DNA of 64,000 nt from Apostichopus japonicus (taxonomy: Eukaryota; Echinodermata; Holothuroidea; Aspidochirotida; Stichopodidae). The notes under the pieces were generated by a model that was not told the DNA's origin, did not search any database, and was given only the letters and a program-made list of their open reading frames with translations. The position numbers were made by a program, and so were the translations under genes. Below, in pieces: positions 1 through 12,392 of the stretch. Location: contig NC_092572.1 of NCBI RefSeq assembly GCF_037975245.1, positions 32,895,989 through 32,959,988 on the forward strand. Reading direction: 5' to 3'. Within the stretch, counting starts at the first letter, position 1. The number at the start of each line of letters is the position of its first letter.

Positions 1-1169
1 CGCCCAGGATTGAACGAGAAGCGTGGATTTGGATAGTCACTGCTAAATTTGGTTTATTGACAGGATACTTTTTCTGTGTTTGTACTTTTGGATATTAAAA
101 CGAGTATGTACTATGTTCAGCTGAAGCTTAGTCATGTATATGCTACCCTGGTCGATTCGGGCCATCGTCTTCTCGTAGTTGTTCAATTATGTTTAGTGTT
201 TTGGGGGGTAATATGGTGACAGTAACGTAAACTATTTCCCCGTCACATATTAGGCATGAGGCATCTTTTAGGTCTATTCTTCTGTTCAGTTTACGGTATC
301 TTGCGATCAAATTGTATTACGGAATCGGCAAGCTGCTTGCATGTTCTACAGTATATTGTACCGTACGTACCTATTGACGCTCCGCTATGTAAACGATGCC
401 TCCATATGAGTGGAAATTTTGCTAATAAAATAACCCATTTTACTAAATTTTCTGCTTAAAATTTAACTAGTTGTTTACTTTTATATGTTCTTGTTTTAAG
501 CTAACAGCTTTTCAAACGCTCGAAATTGGAAGTTAAATACAGTACAATTTTTCGCTATCGTGTGTATAAACAGTGCCTACTTTAGCGTTTGATTTTCGCG
601 GTATACACATTATGACGTCACACGATGACCAGAGGCTCCTTTGGGTCAATCTCTGTTTTCAGACATTCCAGAGGTTCATGTCACGTGACTACCCAAAATG
701 TCCATTTTCGTGGTCGTTTTTTGATGGGTTATAGTAGGTTTTCGAAGATTATTTTTTACACATGTTGATTATGGGTATATAATCTCCCAAATTAATGGAA
801 AATTCCCCCCCCCCCCCGAAAAAAATGTCTCCATAGTTGGTCTGTAAGTTCCTTTTCACGATTTGGAGAAGGTCATGTTGAGAAAAGAATAAAGCAAATT
901 GTTGTACGGGCCTGTGTAGATTCGATCAGTAATCTCTCAGTTGTGGCGTGTAATTGATAATTTGTGACTTCCTCTTGGTGGGCTGTGTAGTTTAATGAAT
1001 ATATATTATTTAGATTTGTTTGTCACTGAACCTAACGTAAACATTTATGAAGTGGAGTTTGTTTTAAATTATGTTGTTGTTGATATTGATTTTTGTGTAT
1101 GTTTAGTTAATCGATCAGCATCACGTTGTTTTGGTATAGTTTACAGGAACTAATATATATGATGAACAT
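1..1169. other. Probable intron of the NLR gene; no coding feature
   Basis: On the minus strand this stretch lies directly downstream of a consensus splice donor, so it is most simply read as intron. It holds a C-run at about 806-817 and AT-rich sequence. I see no leucine-rich-repeat exon or other recognisable coding segment here; a short open frame at 256-459 has no recognisable domain. Confidence 0.5.
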
Positions 1170-1175
1170 ACTTAC
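1170..1175 (-). other. Splice donor ending the NACHT exon
   Basis: Read on the minus strand, the exon ends ...TTGGAT and is followed by GTAAGT, the full metazoan donor consensus. The open frame continues another 22 codons past it (to 1107), but those residues (SMFIIYISS and so on) look like intron translation. The protein therefore probably continues in an exon outside or not recognised in this window. Confidence 0.75.
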
Positions 1176-2752
1176 ATCCAATCTAGATGCAATCTCCAAG
1201 AGCTGGATGGTGGATCTCTGAAGAAGCTTGCTGTCGTCGTCCTTGATGACAACATACTCTGAACACAGATCCCTGACGTTGTCCTTGATTCCATCTACCT
1301 CACCAGTTTGTTCCAGGATGCAGAGGATGGCAAACTTATTACCGTCTTTCCTGCTCTTCAAGTACTCTATTATCCTCTTCCCAACTGCTGGGCTAATCCC
1401 ACAGGTGAATCGATAGAGGTACTGAAGATTAAATGGATCCACTTTATCAAGAACATTCTTCAGCTCAGATGCATTTCTTGTAGCAACTACAATTTCTACC
1501 AGTCTAAAAGACGCAAACCATTCACAGAATAGTTGATGATAGAACCTTACGTCAGTCCTTGTCTGTATGTCTGCAGTAGAAGTCTGTTCGTTTGTCACAT
1601 TATACACTTCTTCCTCTACCAAGATACCAACTGCATTATAATGTTTATAAAACCCTTGACCTAGCCGTGTACAGAGTCCATCCTTACGCCATGATAACTG
1701 TTGGTTTTCACCGCAGAGACCTTCAAATGCTACTTTACTAAGTTCAGTGAATTTCAGCTCATATGTAACATTGTGTGGTCTCGTGTTCCTATCCATTGAT
1801 TTATTGCTCTTGTGACTATGGAAACACTTCATCATGTAGCGGAAAAACTCTGTGACTGAATTAAATCTCATAAAAAGTACTTTCTCGTGAGTCATGTGAG
1901 AAAACATAACAAAGAAAAGAGGCACCTGACATAGGGCATCAAGGATCGGGTTGGACTTTAAAGCGCGCTTAATTTTAGCAACGCTTTCTGCGTCTTTCCC
2001 AGTAACAGCCTTGCGAATGTACTGGTCACGTGCCTTTTCGTCAAAGCCAACTAACCTCACTAGCTTTGTATTTTCTTTGTCATAATCCTTCGGAAGATAT
2101 CTGGTTGTCAGGGTAACATCAATATTCCCAAACAGATTGCTGGTAATGATACGTCCTACGTCACTTCCGGTAGCTCCGTCCCTATCTGGAAACTCATCAT
2201 ACCCGTCCAGGAGTACCTCAACAGAAGAACAACTTTCAATGATATCTTTAATATCAGTAGATTTGATACGAGGATCGTTTGGTCCTAAGAACAGCTTAAT
2301 TGCTTGATAGATAGATATCTTGCTGTTCAGCTGCCTCAACCGGAGAAGAATTAGAATCTCTACGTCTTTAAAAGGTGAATCCTTGACACCATTGCACCAA
2401 TCATAGGCGAGCTGTAGGGCTACTGTTGACTTACCATACCCGGCTTCTGCTTCTATGATGCGCCGTTTGGCTTTCATTCGAGGGTCTGTGAAGATATCTT
2501 TGTACGAGTCCACACGTACCCATGGTCCTTCTTTCTCCTTCGTCGCTCCTTTAACAATATGGATCTCTGTACCGCCCTCAACAAATACCTTGTCGACACA
2601 ATATAGTCTGTCCTTGATGTACGGTATGGGCTGGATTGCGTCATATTGTAGTTTATACCTTCTCTTCAGAGAATTGATGAGTATGGACTTTTTGTCTAAA
2701 AAGAGAACAAAATTTTGATTTGTAAACATTATTTCTGGGACACTAGACTGCC
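1176..2752 (-). CDS. NLR-type NACHT ATPase, internal exon (partial gene)
   Basis: This is a long exon of a NOD-like receptor, a cytosolic STAND ATPase that oligomerises on sensing microbial or danger signals. Numbered from the first codon of the open frame (2762), the Walker A loop GYGKST is at residues 108-113. Walker B is LLDGYDEF at 184-191, with the DGxDE form typical of NACHT proteins. A sensor-type TLTTR lies at 217-221, and a winged-helix-like FYHQLFCEWFASF motif follows at about 412-424. No CARD, Death or leucine-rich repeats are encoded in this exon; in this family they sit on other exons. The upstream edge is an acceptor TTTCCAG at 2753-2759, and the first ATG (MFTNQ) is 11 codons into the open frame, so the true start is probably on an earlier exon. 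The NACHT assignment is firm; exact orthology is not, and whether the gene is intact cannot be judged from one exon. Confidence 0.88.
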
Positions 2753-2759
2753 CTGGAAA
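2753..2759 (-). other. Splice acceptor before the NACHT exon
   Basis: On the minus strand the sequence reads ATAATTGTTTCCAG and then the exon (GGCAGTC...). It has a modest pyrimidine tract and the obligatory AG. A second possible AG occurs 13 bases further in (GTGTCCCAG), just before the first ATG, so the acceptor choice is uncertain. Confidence 0.5.
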
Positions 2760-2762
2760 CAA

Positions 2763-5700
2763 TTATAGTGGGCAAACTGTTTCATGTCAATTTGAGCAAC
2801 AAAAGTATACCAGTTAAATCGGAGTAATGTGCAAATTTATATCTCCTTATATGCGTTCATGTCTACATATCATACTTCAAATCAGTTAGGTCAAATTTAT
2901 AAGGTAGATGTCGATTTCAACTGGTATAATTCACTTCGAATTCAGTAGATGTTGACTTAATTGGCCCTTTGTGAATTAAGTTATAATAACATAAATATTT
3001 ATTACTTTGCTCTCGATCTGATACAAGTAGATTATACCGTTTCATTCCCCTTCTTTGGAACAAACGTGAACATTTTATATCTGAACTCAGTCCTGCCTAG
3101 CAGTTTAGGAGTCAAAAGTACGACATGTTTTTGGTGCATTTGATTACATCTACATAAGGTAATTTTAGTACAGTGTGTTATAATATCTCACCATGTCACA
3201 TAAGTCACTCAATCAGTTTGATAACACCAATCTAGCTTTTTATGTAAAAAAAAATATATATACTTTTAAAAATCATGTTGAACACTCAATCATACACTGT
3301 AAGAGTAATAACAATGTTGAGGCTTAAATCCCTATCAATTTTTATTTTAACATCAGCCTTCCCATGCTAAGTTACTAATACAAACATATGTAATTACAAC
3401 AAACCTTGTACTGTAAGGCGCTCCATCGATTATGACATCACAACAACTTTCGTGGGATAAACTTGGGTCTTCACTTTTCTTTTCCTTTGAGTGATATTAT
3501 CCATGATTATCTTTCAAAACGATGATCTGTTGAATATATAGATACAGTATGCATGGATAAAACTAACTTAACAAAATTATCATAAATCAAAGTATAATTT
3601 TATAAGTCAACAGAACCAGCCACCCTCCCAACAGGTCTCTGGCTCGACAAAGATTACATCAAAGGGAATCTCTCCTTATCTCTTATTTACTGTTTATTGT
3701 TTACACAAAACATCGACCTTTGAGGTAATCTAATATTAACCCGCCCTGATAAAATCAACTTTCTGTTTTGTTATCAATATTCATGATATCCTTTTAGGAT
3801 GTCATCTACAGCTCATCATTTTAGATGGCGGGCTTCGCAATTAGTGCGAGGTTCTCTTAATTGTAGATACAACGGTTATTCATTTCCTTGTTAAAGAAGC
3901 TGTTTGAGTTGATTTTTATTATTCTATCGATGCTAATTGATAGTGACATCAGATAACAATGTACGTCACTAGTTTGACTATAGTCTAGGTTCATTGCAAA
4001 AAGTGAGGTAAATATCTGTATTTCTTTTCTAAACATTTTCCAAATTGGTCATTAATGTATATAATACAGCAATACAAAGCGTGCACGTGCCGAAATGTTA
4101 ACGTTGAAGATCAAATCAATTCAATTATCATCTCAATTATTCCCTCAGTAATCTTTAGTTTATGAAATTAAAGAGAAAGATGACCCACTGTTATCAATAC
4201 ACACTCGTTAGTATAGCATTAGCCTACCATGTTAAAATTGTTAGCCTAAGTTAAACTGCTGATTTAAGCGGCGCGACTGAGACTCGGGTAGAGGAAAATA
4301 ATAGTAACGGTTCCTTTATAAGCTATATTAGTTTGAATCTCACATGATTTATATTTTTCTGATAATTTCAGTAAAATAACATTTACCATGCATCGTTCTG
4401 GTCACCTTGATAAAGCAAAAATATCAGTCACGTGATAGCTATCATACAAAACAAAAATCGTAAAAATCAGTTAAATTCTTAAACTTAATCTGTTTATTCT
4501 ATTGCTTTAATATTCTTCCTAATTATTATTAGTTTGTAGAGTTTAAGAGTACTGTAATGTTTTGACGTGGTTTTGGGTAAGCCTATTTTAACTTATTTAA
4601 TGTTCTCTTTACTTCCCACATGTAGGCCTAACTATGTCATGTTCCATGAACTTCTCACTAGATTTATCTTAGGAAAACTGATCCAATGGTCCATATTCTT
4701 CCCACATGATTTACTCCATGTTCTATACGGATAGAAAGTAAGACAAATGCATCTCTCTCATGCATATAATTGCAAGCTGAAAATAATCATATACCTTGAG
4801 GAATATATAAAATGACTTCTGTCCAGATTCATTCATTTAAGTTGGACCTAAGCCTAAAGGCGTAAGGCCCGCTATGAAAGTATTGTAAGTCTAAATGTCT
4901 GTTTCGACAGGACTCACTGTTGGTATACTTATGATCTGGTCTGACAGCAATAACGTGAAAGGATAGCATATGTTCTGATTGGAAGAGATATGTTGTAGCT
5001 GCATGGATGAACTATTAAATAACCAGGATTTACATAATAAGAGTTTGACTAGCATGAGCTTAACATTATTCCCTTCAAATTGATGAAATATTACAATCGA
5101 CACTGAAATGTGATCATACAGACATGGATTATAAATCTTATGAATTGAAACTGCCTTGAAGACGCCATGTTTATATAGTAATCTGTTGTCATAAATTTAA
5201 CATAGCCTGTGTTATTTATGACGTGTTTAGTATATCAGTACATATATAGCTTCACACCATTACTGTCTCCTGTACGTTACTTACCAGTACGATCATCGCT
5301 TTGTAGATTTATCATCCAGAGTAGAATTTAAGTCTAGAATCCTTTAATCCTTAAATAACTGATGAAAGTCACGAAGAAAGAACAATCGGAAACAGGAATG
5401 AAGAACATCCAATTGGCAAGATGGCGTCGTGTAAGTCATGTGACGTTCTAATATACGATCCTGGACGCTAAATAGATATCGATAGGAATCAGTCTATAGT
5501 TTAACTGGTTTCAAAGTTCATGTTTTAAAGTTTACACAATCAAAGACTTTATTTGATAACACAATTCATATCTGATAGTTATGTCTTGCTTTGTTTATTC
5601 TGTCATATCAGCCGTTCAAAGGTACATGCTGTACGTTGATGCATTGCTACGTCTATTAATACGCAAACATTGTAAGTTTCCGATGTATTTTGCCTGTAAA

Positions 5701-6595
5701 GTACACAAACTGTGTAGATGAAACTACAAGCGGCGATGCCCAACTCCGAATATGTCTTGATAAGAAATCTACATATTGGTTTACGAAAATGAAAACAACG
5801 TAAGACCACTGTTTATTAAAAAAATATGAAAACAAGTAAAGAAGTTATACACAATTTGACAAAAGAGAGTGTAGATATGACGAGCTATAGAGCGGGATTC
5901 TAACAAGTATATAAGGTCTGTAAGGGTGCGTGTTTCGAGTCCAGTTCTAGTATCAAATCATATTTTTCTCTATCTAAATTGATCGTCCCGGTCAGTTCTC
6001 CGTTGTTGATTAATTCGGTAAGATAGGATTTCAACGAACGGAAGAACAAGTTACATTCATCAACAATGCCTCTCATATATGAACGGGTAAGATGTTTTCA
6101 AATTATTGAATCATGTTAGAAAACTGAGGATATCATATATTTTTTTTTTCATTTAAAGAACTTTATATGCTTCAGTTAGGCGACAATATGGTGCAGTAGC
6201 GCAATGGCATGCACATAATATCAAAGGTGTGTGTGGGGTGAGGGGAGAGGGGCTGGGTATAAATGACTCCCTACTATTGGAGCCTGAACTTCTGTAATAG
6301 GTCCAGAGGCGGATGAAGGACTTTATAGATTAGGGGGCCTGAGATGGATTATTGAAACCGGCTGCTATATGAGATGGGAGTCTGGAGATCCTGCCTCGGA
6401 AAGATAAATATAAATTTAGACATAAAATTGTGCACTGTGCATATTTTAGACTATAAAGCAGGTCCATATAAGTAACACTCAACGCAATGTTAATTTATAA
6501 ATGATAACATAATAGTACGAGTGATTATACAACCGTATCAAGGGTTCAATTCTCACCAGGATAATTGCTACAATCCACCGACTAAACCATTTCCC
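2763..6595. other. Intronic or intergenic DNA, no recognised gene
   Basis: AT-rich sequence without recognisable coding segments. Short open frames on the minus strand (4891-5103, 5603-5809) match no family I know and have no clear codon pattern. If the NLR gene has upstream exons they would lie in this direction, but I cannot identify one. A transposon-end-like stretch (AGAGGCGGATGAAGGAC, rich in GGGGG) occurs near 6305-6345. Confidence 0.5.
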
Positions 6596-6599
6596 AACG

Positions 6600-6755
6600 A
6601 CTGACGATCCGAGATGTGACCATGACCCACATGCACTCTCCACCCCCTAGCGCCTAGACTGACGAATCGAGATGGGCCATGGCCCACATCCCCTGACTGA
6701 CGATCCGAGATGGGGCCATGGTCTACGTGCCCTACTCCACCCCCTTGCGCACTCC
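6600..6755. repeat. Short imperfect tandem repeat
   Basis: Three tandem copies start with a variant of CTGACGATCCGAGATG at about 6601, 6659 and 6697. Each continues with a CCATG(A/G)CC-like stretch, and the first and third also share CTCCACCCCCTxGCGC. Unit length varies (about 58 and 38 bases) because the middle copy is shortened. No function is apparent. Confidence 0.75.
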
Positions 6756-6992
6756 ACTGTAGGAGCGTCGAGTGTCAGATCCGGTCCCGAGTACAAAACC
6801 GGGCCCCCTCTTTTCACTGGTCACATATCCCATATTTTCGTATAGCCCATATATACTTCTTCCAGGCGCGCAATATGATTACGAGGCCACCAGACTGCAA
6901 AATTATGCAATCATTACATCACGTCAACTCCTGTGTATATACGACTGTGCTTGAGTGTGTTATAAAACTCAGCAACTTTCAACATCATTTAG

Positions 6993-7078
6993 AGTAGGGG
7001 AATGGAAAAGGGGAAGGAGAAGAGAGGAATGGAAGGGGAAGGGAGTAACAAGGGAGGGTAGGGGATGGGAGGAGGCAC
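6993..7078. repeat. Homopurine (GA-rich) tract
   Basis: About 85 bases are almost entirely A and G on the plus strand, with runs of GGGG and GGGAGG and very few pyrimidines. Such tracts can form triplex or G-quadruplex structures. The open frames through it are low-complexity and not credible genes. Confidence 0.75.
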
Positions 7079-7474
7079 GTGTTCCCAATCTCCCAGTGGC
7101 TACGGTACTATATATATTTACTGTACACAATAGTACGTATATAGACAGGCATACGCAGGTATCCATATATCAGTGACTCAAATAGAGATGTTGTTTATAA
7201 TAGAGACGACAAGCCGGTACCACGTGACGCAGGTAACTTTGCCTAGAAGAGTCAAACACTGAATCAAAGTTAACTTGTTCGATGAAATCTCGTTCTATGC
7301 TAAGCATGACTAATGATGAAAAACTTGAGGTAGATCACGCTGTAAACTATAAACACAAGTAGCCTATCCAGTATCATATATATCACGGATATTTATTTTC
7401 GTTGCCGATTTTCATTTTGCAAATCCCGGTTGCGTTTCCTAATATGTTTGCGTGAGGGGAGGGGGGTTCCTGTC

Positions 7475-7745
7475 TTAATTCAGCCCTCTGGATACGCCGA
7501 AGCTCATACCGAGTTTAAAGCAAAAACAAAAAACAGGTCAGAGAGAGGAATCAAATTTCTCCCGAATGTATTCTAAGCCCTAGTGAGTCTCATTGGGACT
7601 TTACTAAGCTGCACCAGTTTCACTTTTCATAAATCTATTGTTACCCGATATTCACTATACAGCTAAAAAATACATTTAAGAGAGAAATTCCATTTTACTG
7701 AAATGTATTTGAAATCCCCAGTAGGGTGCAGGGGTGAAGCCCCGC
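7475..7745. repeat. Dispersed repeat, copy 1 of a diverged pair
   Basis: This segment matches 8315-8535 in the same orientation. Shared landmarks are GAGTTTAAAGCA, CxGGTCAGAG/CTGTCAGAGG, a stretch reading (C/T)CGGAATGTATTCTAAGC with minor changes, and a 3' part with CAGTxxxGGTGxAGGGG. The copies are clearly diverged, so this is an old interspersed repeat, probably transposon-derived, rather than a recent duplication. Confidence 0.65.
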
Positions 7746-8314
7746 AAGCTTTATAGCATTTTGAGATATTCCTTACTTTGCTACTTCTTTGTTTCCCCCC
7801 TTACCCTTATTGCAAACGTCCAATATGCAAATGTCTATAACATGGTGAATCGATTGACTGAGATATTGTTATCGTATTATCATCTTGGACATAATCTTAG
7901 CGATATTTTGATATATGTCACACTGCATTCGATGTCTGCCACCCCTCCCCCCTCCACCTCCTGGATTGAACCCTCTTCCGAAGCCCCTCTATAAGGACAC
8001 GATGAAGAGGAATCGGTCACGTGGTTCACCAATAAACATTCCACAACAGGCAGGTTTTGATCGTTCGGTTTTATTAGAAAAGTATAAAACAGAAATAAAT
8101 TCCGTTATCATATCATTTATCCACGTGTTCTCATTGGCTCATTCAGATTTTCTCTTAACTATCGATCCTTAATGATACTCATTTCTCATCAAAAAATATA
8201 GTTTATTAGCATTATATTTTTTGGGTTTATCACCCTTTCTTGCTAACCCAGTTAGCCCTCGAAAATGCTTTCGGGGGACATCACCCTGCCTCCACCCCTC
8301 TTCCCCACCCCTCT

Positions 8315-8535
8315 GGCTACTCCACTGCTTATAGTGAGTTTAAAGCACGAAAACACCTGTCAGAGGAAGGAATTAAAATACTCCGGAATGTATTCTAAGC
8401 ACTGCTGGGAAGCCTGAGACCTGAGCTGATACATTTTCACGTTTCAGATATTAAATGTTCTCTGATATTCATTTTTTATCGAAAAGATTCTTTTTCCGAA
8501 AGGAATTCAGTCTCATTGGCGGTGTAGGGGCTTAT
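8315..8535. repeat. Dispersed repeat, copy 2 of a diverged pair
   Basis: This is the second copy of the repeat at 7475-7745, about 830 bases downstream in the same orientation. It keeps GAGTTTAAAGCA and GGAATGTATTCTAAGC. The intervening 570 bases contain no gene I recognise. Confidence 0.65.
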
Positions 8536-8867
8536 GATGTTGAGTTATTTCTTGCTGTTTTGTATAATGCTCTGATTTTCTAGGGGTACAAGGGGGACCC
8601 GTATGTACGCCCATGTCTGATTGGGTGTATCAAGTCACATATGATCCGATACAGTTGACAATCACGAGTATCAAGACTTAGTGGCTTAGATTAGGCTCAG
8701 ATACAAAATGAGTCAAAGAGGGAAATGTTTAGAATGGAATAGTTGAATGTAATTATAAATAATGTACATAAATGACCATTATATGAGTTTTATAGCAAAT
8801 TCATAGACAATAACACCTTAATGATAATTACCAATGACTGATATGTGTAAGATATAGCTTTGAAATG

Positions 8868-9097
8868 TTCAGTTCTTCATGTCTTAATGTTAGGTTAACC
8901 CTAACCCTAACTTGCTTAAAGTGGTTTATATATGTGGATATAAACATACTCTATTCTAATACTCTTTCTTTTGAATTAAGGTGTTCAGTTATTCATGTCT
9001 TGGTTAGGTTAACCCTAACCTTTACTTGCTGAAAGTTGTTTATATATGTGGATCAAAACATACTCTGTTATAATACTCTTTCTATTGAGTTAAGGTG
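8868..9097. repeat. Tandem duplication of ~115 bp with telomere-like core
   Basis: Two adjacent copies (8868-8983 and 8984-9097) share TTCAGTT(C/A)TTCATGTCTT, GGTTAACCCTAACC, GTTTATATATGTGGAT, AACATACTCT and a common end ATTAAGGTG/GTTAAGGTG. Each contains a short CCCTAA-type tract, the complement of the animal telomere repeat TTAGGG. With about two telomere units per copy this is probably coincidence or a small interstitial telomeric remnant. Confidence 0.8.
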
Positions 9098-9099
9098 AT

Positions 9100-9993
9100 T
9101 GTTTGATATTTTATTATATACATGTATACATTACCAGATACGTTATCGACTCTGCTTGTCTCTGATTGGCTATCCGTTCCTGTTAATTAGTTAGATTACA
9201 TAGCATATCTCTGTTGCACATTGACCTTACTGAAGATTCTGTACACTGTATAGTGATAGCAACAAGTATCATTGTGAACTTTGTTTTGCCATTTACTTCG
9301 CCTGCAGCCCCTCTGTACAACCATATAGTAACATTGAACTAATTCAGAGCGCTTACAGGAAGCTTGTAGTGATGTGTCTGTGTCTGGTGGGGAATGATGG
9401 GGGGGGGGGGGGGAAGATATTAACGATATTATTTTATAAAACTTAAAGTGCCCCTCTTTGTAATACGAAATGATCTTTACTAATACAAATGACCTCTTAT
9501 AAATTTGTAACTTTGTAAAAATGCCTTTGTTTTATTTTGATGTACTATATTGTTGAATACATTAATGCAATTACAATTAGAATATTCTCTTTTGTCAGTA
9601 CATTCAACATTGCTGTATTTTGTGGTACGGCATGCTCAGAAAACAGTTTTGCCGGAAATTTTATATATAACTTGGTGGTCTTTAGCCCCACTGCCCATTG
9701 GAGTGTGTCCCCCCACGTGAAAACGTGTCACCGAAAAATAAAAATAATTGGTAAGGAAAGGAAAACCAGGGCCATAAGACGTGTTTACTGTTGCTCTGTA
9801 TGCGTGAGTTGACTATCAGAACTCTTGAATGAAATAATGATAACTGTTATTGTTGTTCAGGAATTGTGTATTTTCTTATATCTTTAAAAAAAATCTTTAC
9901 ACAATGGCTTTGCCTTTTTACCATTTAATCCCGTTTTTCCTTTTACATCTGTCATTAACATTTAACATAAATCAAGGTGGTTTCATTATCACA
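9100..9993. other. Non-coding, no recognised gene
   Basis: This stretch holds a G-run near 9400-9413 and AT-rich sequence. The open frames at 9537-9812 and 9850-10047 show no recognisable domain, and the second runs into a transposon end. Confidence 0.45.
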
Positions 9994-10084
9994 CAGGGAC
10001 GGATCCAGGATTTTCGAAAAGCGGAGGGGAGAGGAAGGGGGCGGTGAGGTTTTTCCGAGGTACAGGAATTGTCATGATTAATAC
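9994..10084 (+). mobile_element. hAT-like element, left fragment, interrupted
   Basis: The segment begins CAGGGACGGATCCAGGATTT and is followed by G-rich sequence, the classic look of a hAT terminal inverted repeat and subterminal region. It is cut at 10084 by insertion of the 4.6-kb element at 10085-14691. The other side resumes at 14700 with sequence that recurs elsewhere in the window (22990-23110, inverted), which supports one older repeat split in two. I could not find its matching right end. Confidence 0.6.
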
Positions 10085-10608
10085 CAGAGCCGTATATAGA
10101 GAGAGTTTGGCCAACTGGCGATTTGTGACGTCACACGCAAACCATGGGCATCAAAATAGGTCCAGTTGTCGTTACCAGTTGCGCGAAACACGAAAAACAC
10201 CACACACAATATATAGCAGCTTTGCACACTGTGCTCGTTGCGAACAAACGAAGCGACTCAGAATGTCAGATTTTGACAGGCATACGAGGAACAAAATGGA
10301 TATCAGGTAATGAATTAGAGTATGCGTTATATAATGACATTTACGTTTATCTTCACACCTGAAATGCATAGAAAACTAGCTGAAAACCTGTCATTACACT
10401 TGTTTTATTTTACGCCTCATACTACTAGTCCTACTTTAGTCATACAAACGAAAAGCACACATCACAGTCCTGGCTAGGCTAGATTACAGACGCACAACTA
10501 TAGCATCAGGCCTACATTAATAGATCCTTCAATTAAATAGAGTAGGCCTACACATAAAATGACAATTTATGCTTCACTGATCTTTTCAGGTTTGCCAAAA
10601 GTAGTTGT

Positions 10609-10800
10609 ACCAGAGGTCATTGTCTTAAACTCCAGAAGTTACAAAGTAGGATTAATATTCGGCATAACTTTTTCTCTAAAGTCTAATACAAGGGTTGTGA
10701 ATGGATGGAATGGTTTGCCTGAGAAGGTTGAATTGCAAGTAGTGTGAATGGGTTTAAGAATGCTTTGGATGAGTACATTAAGCATTGTAATTGGGTATGA
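10609..10800 (+). pseudogene. LINE reverse-transcriptase C-terminal remnant, frameshifted
   Basis: Three plus-strand frames in succession give one recognisable polypeptide tail. First comes TRGHCLKLQKL...INIRHNFFSKV, then TRVVNGWNGLPEKV in another frame, then VNGFKNALDEYIKHCNWV and a stop in a third frame. The pattern RGHxxKL...NxRxxFFSxRVVNxWNxLPExVV...FKxxLDxY is the C-terminal end of reverse transcriptases of CR1/Jockey-type non-LTR retrotransposons. At least two frameshifts make it non-functional. A 3' untranslated-like tail ending in CTAAACTAAACTA follows at about 10885-10898, as is usual for LINE 3' ends. It lies within the 4.6-kb DNA transposon. Confidence 0.75.
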
Positions 10801-12392
10801 CATTTGATGTCCTCGGTTGTATTCCTCTCATATAGCCTTAGGGTCCTTAATGGGGACTTGAATGTCTCTCCTGGTCTTTTTTTCTACTAAACTAAACTAT
10901 ATACTTGAGTGTAGGAGTTAGCAATAGTTGGGAGTCTGTGGGCAAACCTAAGACTGATATTGTGGTGTTAATTTCTCAGGAATGTACTTACTAGGCTATA
11001 GTAGGTGCAACAGATTGAATGGGTCTGTCGAGAAAAAAAAAACCTGCAACAACTGAATACTGGTGTATGTTGTAGCTTATGTATTTTCCATTAACATATA
11101 TGCTATACGGTCATGTCCTTAATAAGGTTTCATGGATCACACTGACATAGTGTGCCTACTTGTCAGTGTTGTCAACTGAGCACAGGGCTGATGACATCAT
11201 TCAGTTTGTTATTATGCAGACAGCAAATGGCCATAATGATAATTATTAATTGTTACTTATTCTTCATACTGCCCTTACTGGCCTTACCTGAACAGTGATG
11301 TATAAAAACGCAAGAAGTCGTTAAGCTTTTCATTTAAGAATCGTTTCAGCCTGTCCTATTTCAAACATATGATTGGCAGGTTTCCACGTTACATAGCTAA
11401 ATCAAAATGGAGCTGTTCTGTAAAGCAAGAAAATCACACATATGCATGCATACAAACACACTCATATAACAATTTCTGAATATCTTTTCAGCTGCCCAAA
11501 GGTACTGGAATGCACGCTCTGGTGGGCGAATTAAAAAACCCTCATTGTACTCTTTTATTATGGTCGGCGTAGCTGGAACCAGCAATGATGGTGATGTGGA
11601 TTTGACAGTACCTAGACAAGAATTCAATAGCTGCTTTGTGTTGAAGTGGGTTCAACTTGCTCAATTCCATGACAGGATGACGACTAGACATCAGGATGAA
11701 TTATCTGTTGCAGAGCTCTATAAACCAGGCAGTTGTTAAAACATCCATTGGGTGACCCTCACAGTCTACCAGGCACTGCATCGCAGAAGCAAAATGAAGT
11801 GTGTGTGATGCCTTCTTCTTATGAGAGTGGAATGGTATCAGTGTGGCCTCTGTCAATTTGGCTTCAAGTCTTTGTTTTCTTGAAAGCTGAGAAGATCTTT
11901 CAGTGGTTTCACACTGACCTCTGTACTTGACAATTCATGTGTATTTGCCAGCTCAGGAGGAAGCCAGATTTTAATTACATTAACCAATGCTGACTTTTTT
12001 TTGGACATGTGGTACATCTGCAAGGAGGTGAAGGAAGCAGTTGGAGTTGCATGGATGTGGAATCTTGTTGATAGTCTGGCAGTCTTATCCACAGATTATC
12101 CCAAAGCTTCTCCACATTGCCACATTCAGAACTTATTACATTGATAAACTTGAAAATTGCAGGAATCTAACGAAGCACCCATCAAGGGAATTTGTTTGTA
12201 TAATTATTGAAAGCTGTGACCTTCTGATGTGACAGACTAATGTGAAATAAAGGGCAGTAGATTACCTTGTAAATGAACCTTGTTATTGTTTGATTGTATC
12301 TAATGTTTGCAAAATTTTAAGTTGCATGCTACCAATTGAAACATAATTCTTTCTCTATTAATGGGATATAAATACTTCTCCTTAAAGAATGT

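Noticed and set aside
1-20. B-box-like word (GTTCAATCCTGGGCG on the minus strand) at the left edge
   Set aside because: Cut by the window edge. No A box or stem pairing could be checked.
5885-5945. tRNA-like segment with B-box-like TTTCGAGTCC and AGCTATAGAGCGG
   Set aside because: The T-stem does not pair and no acceptor stem could be drawn. At best it is a degenerate SINE head.
11545-12232. Several 60-80-codon open frames inside the 4.6-kb transposon, examined as possible transposase
   Set aside because: No hAT, THAP, MULE or other transposase motif could be recognised in any frame, and the frames do not join into a longer protein.
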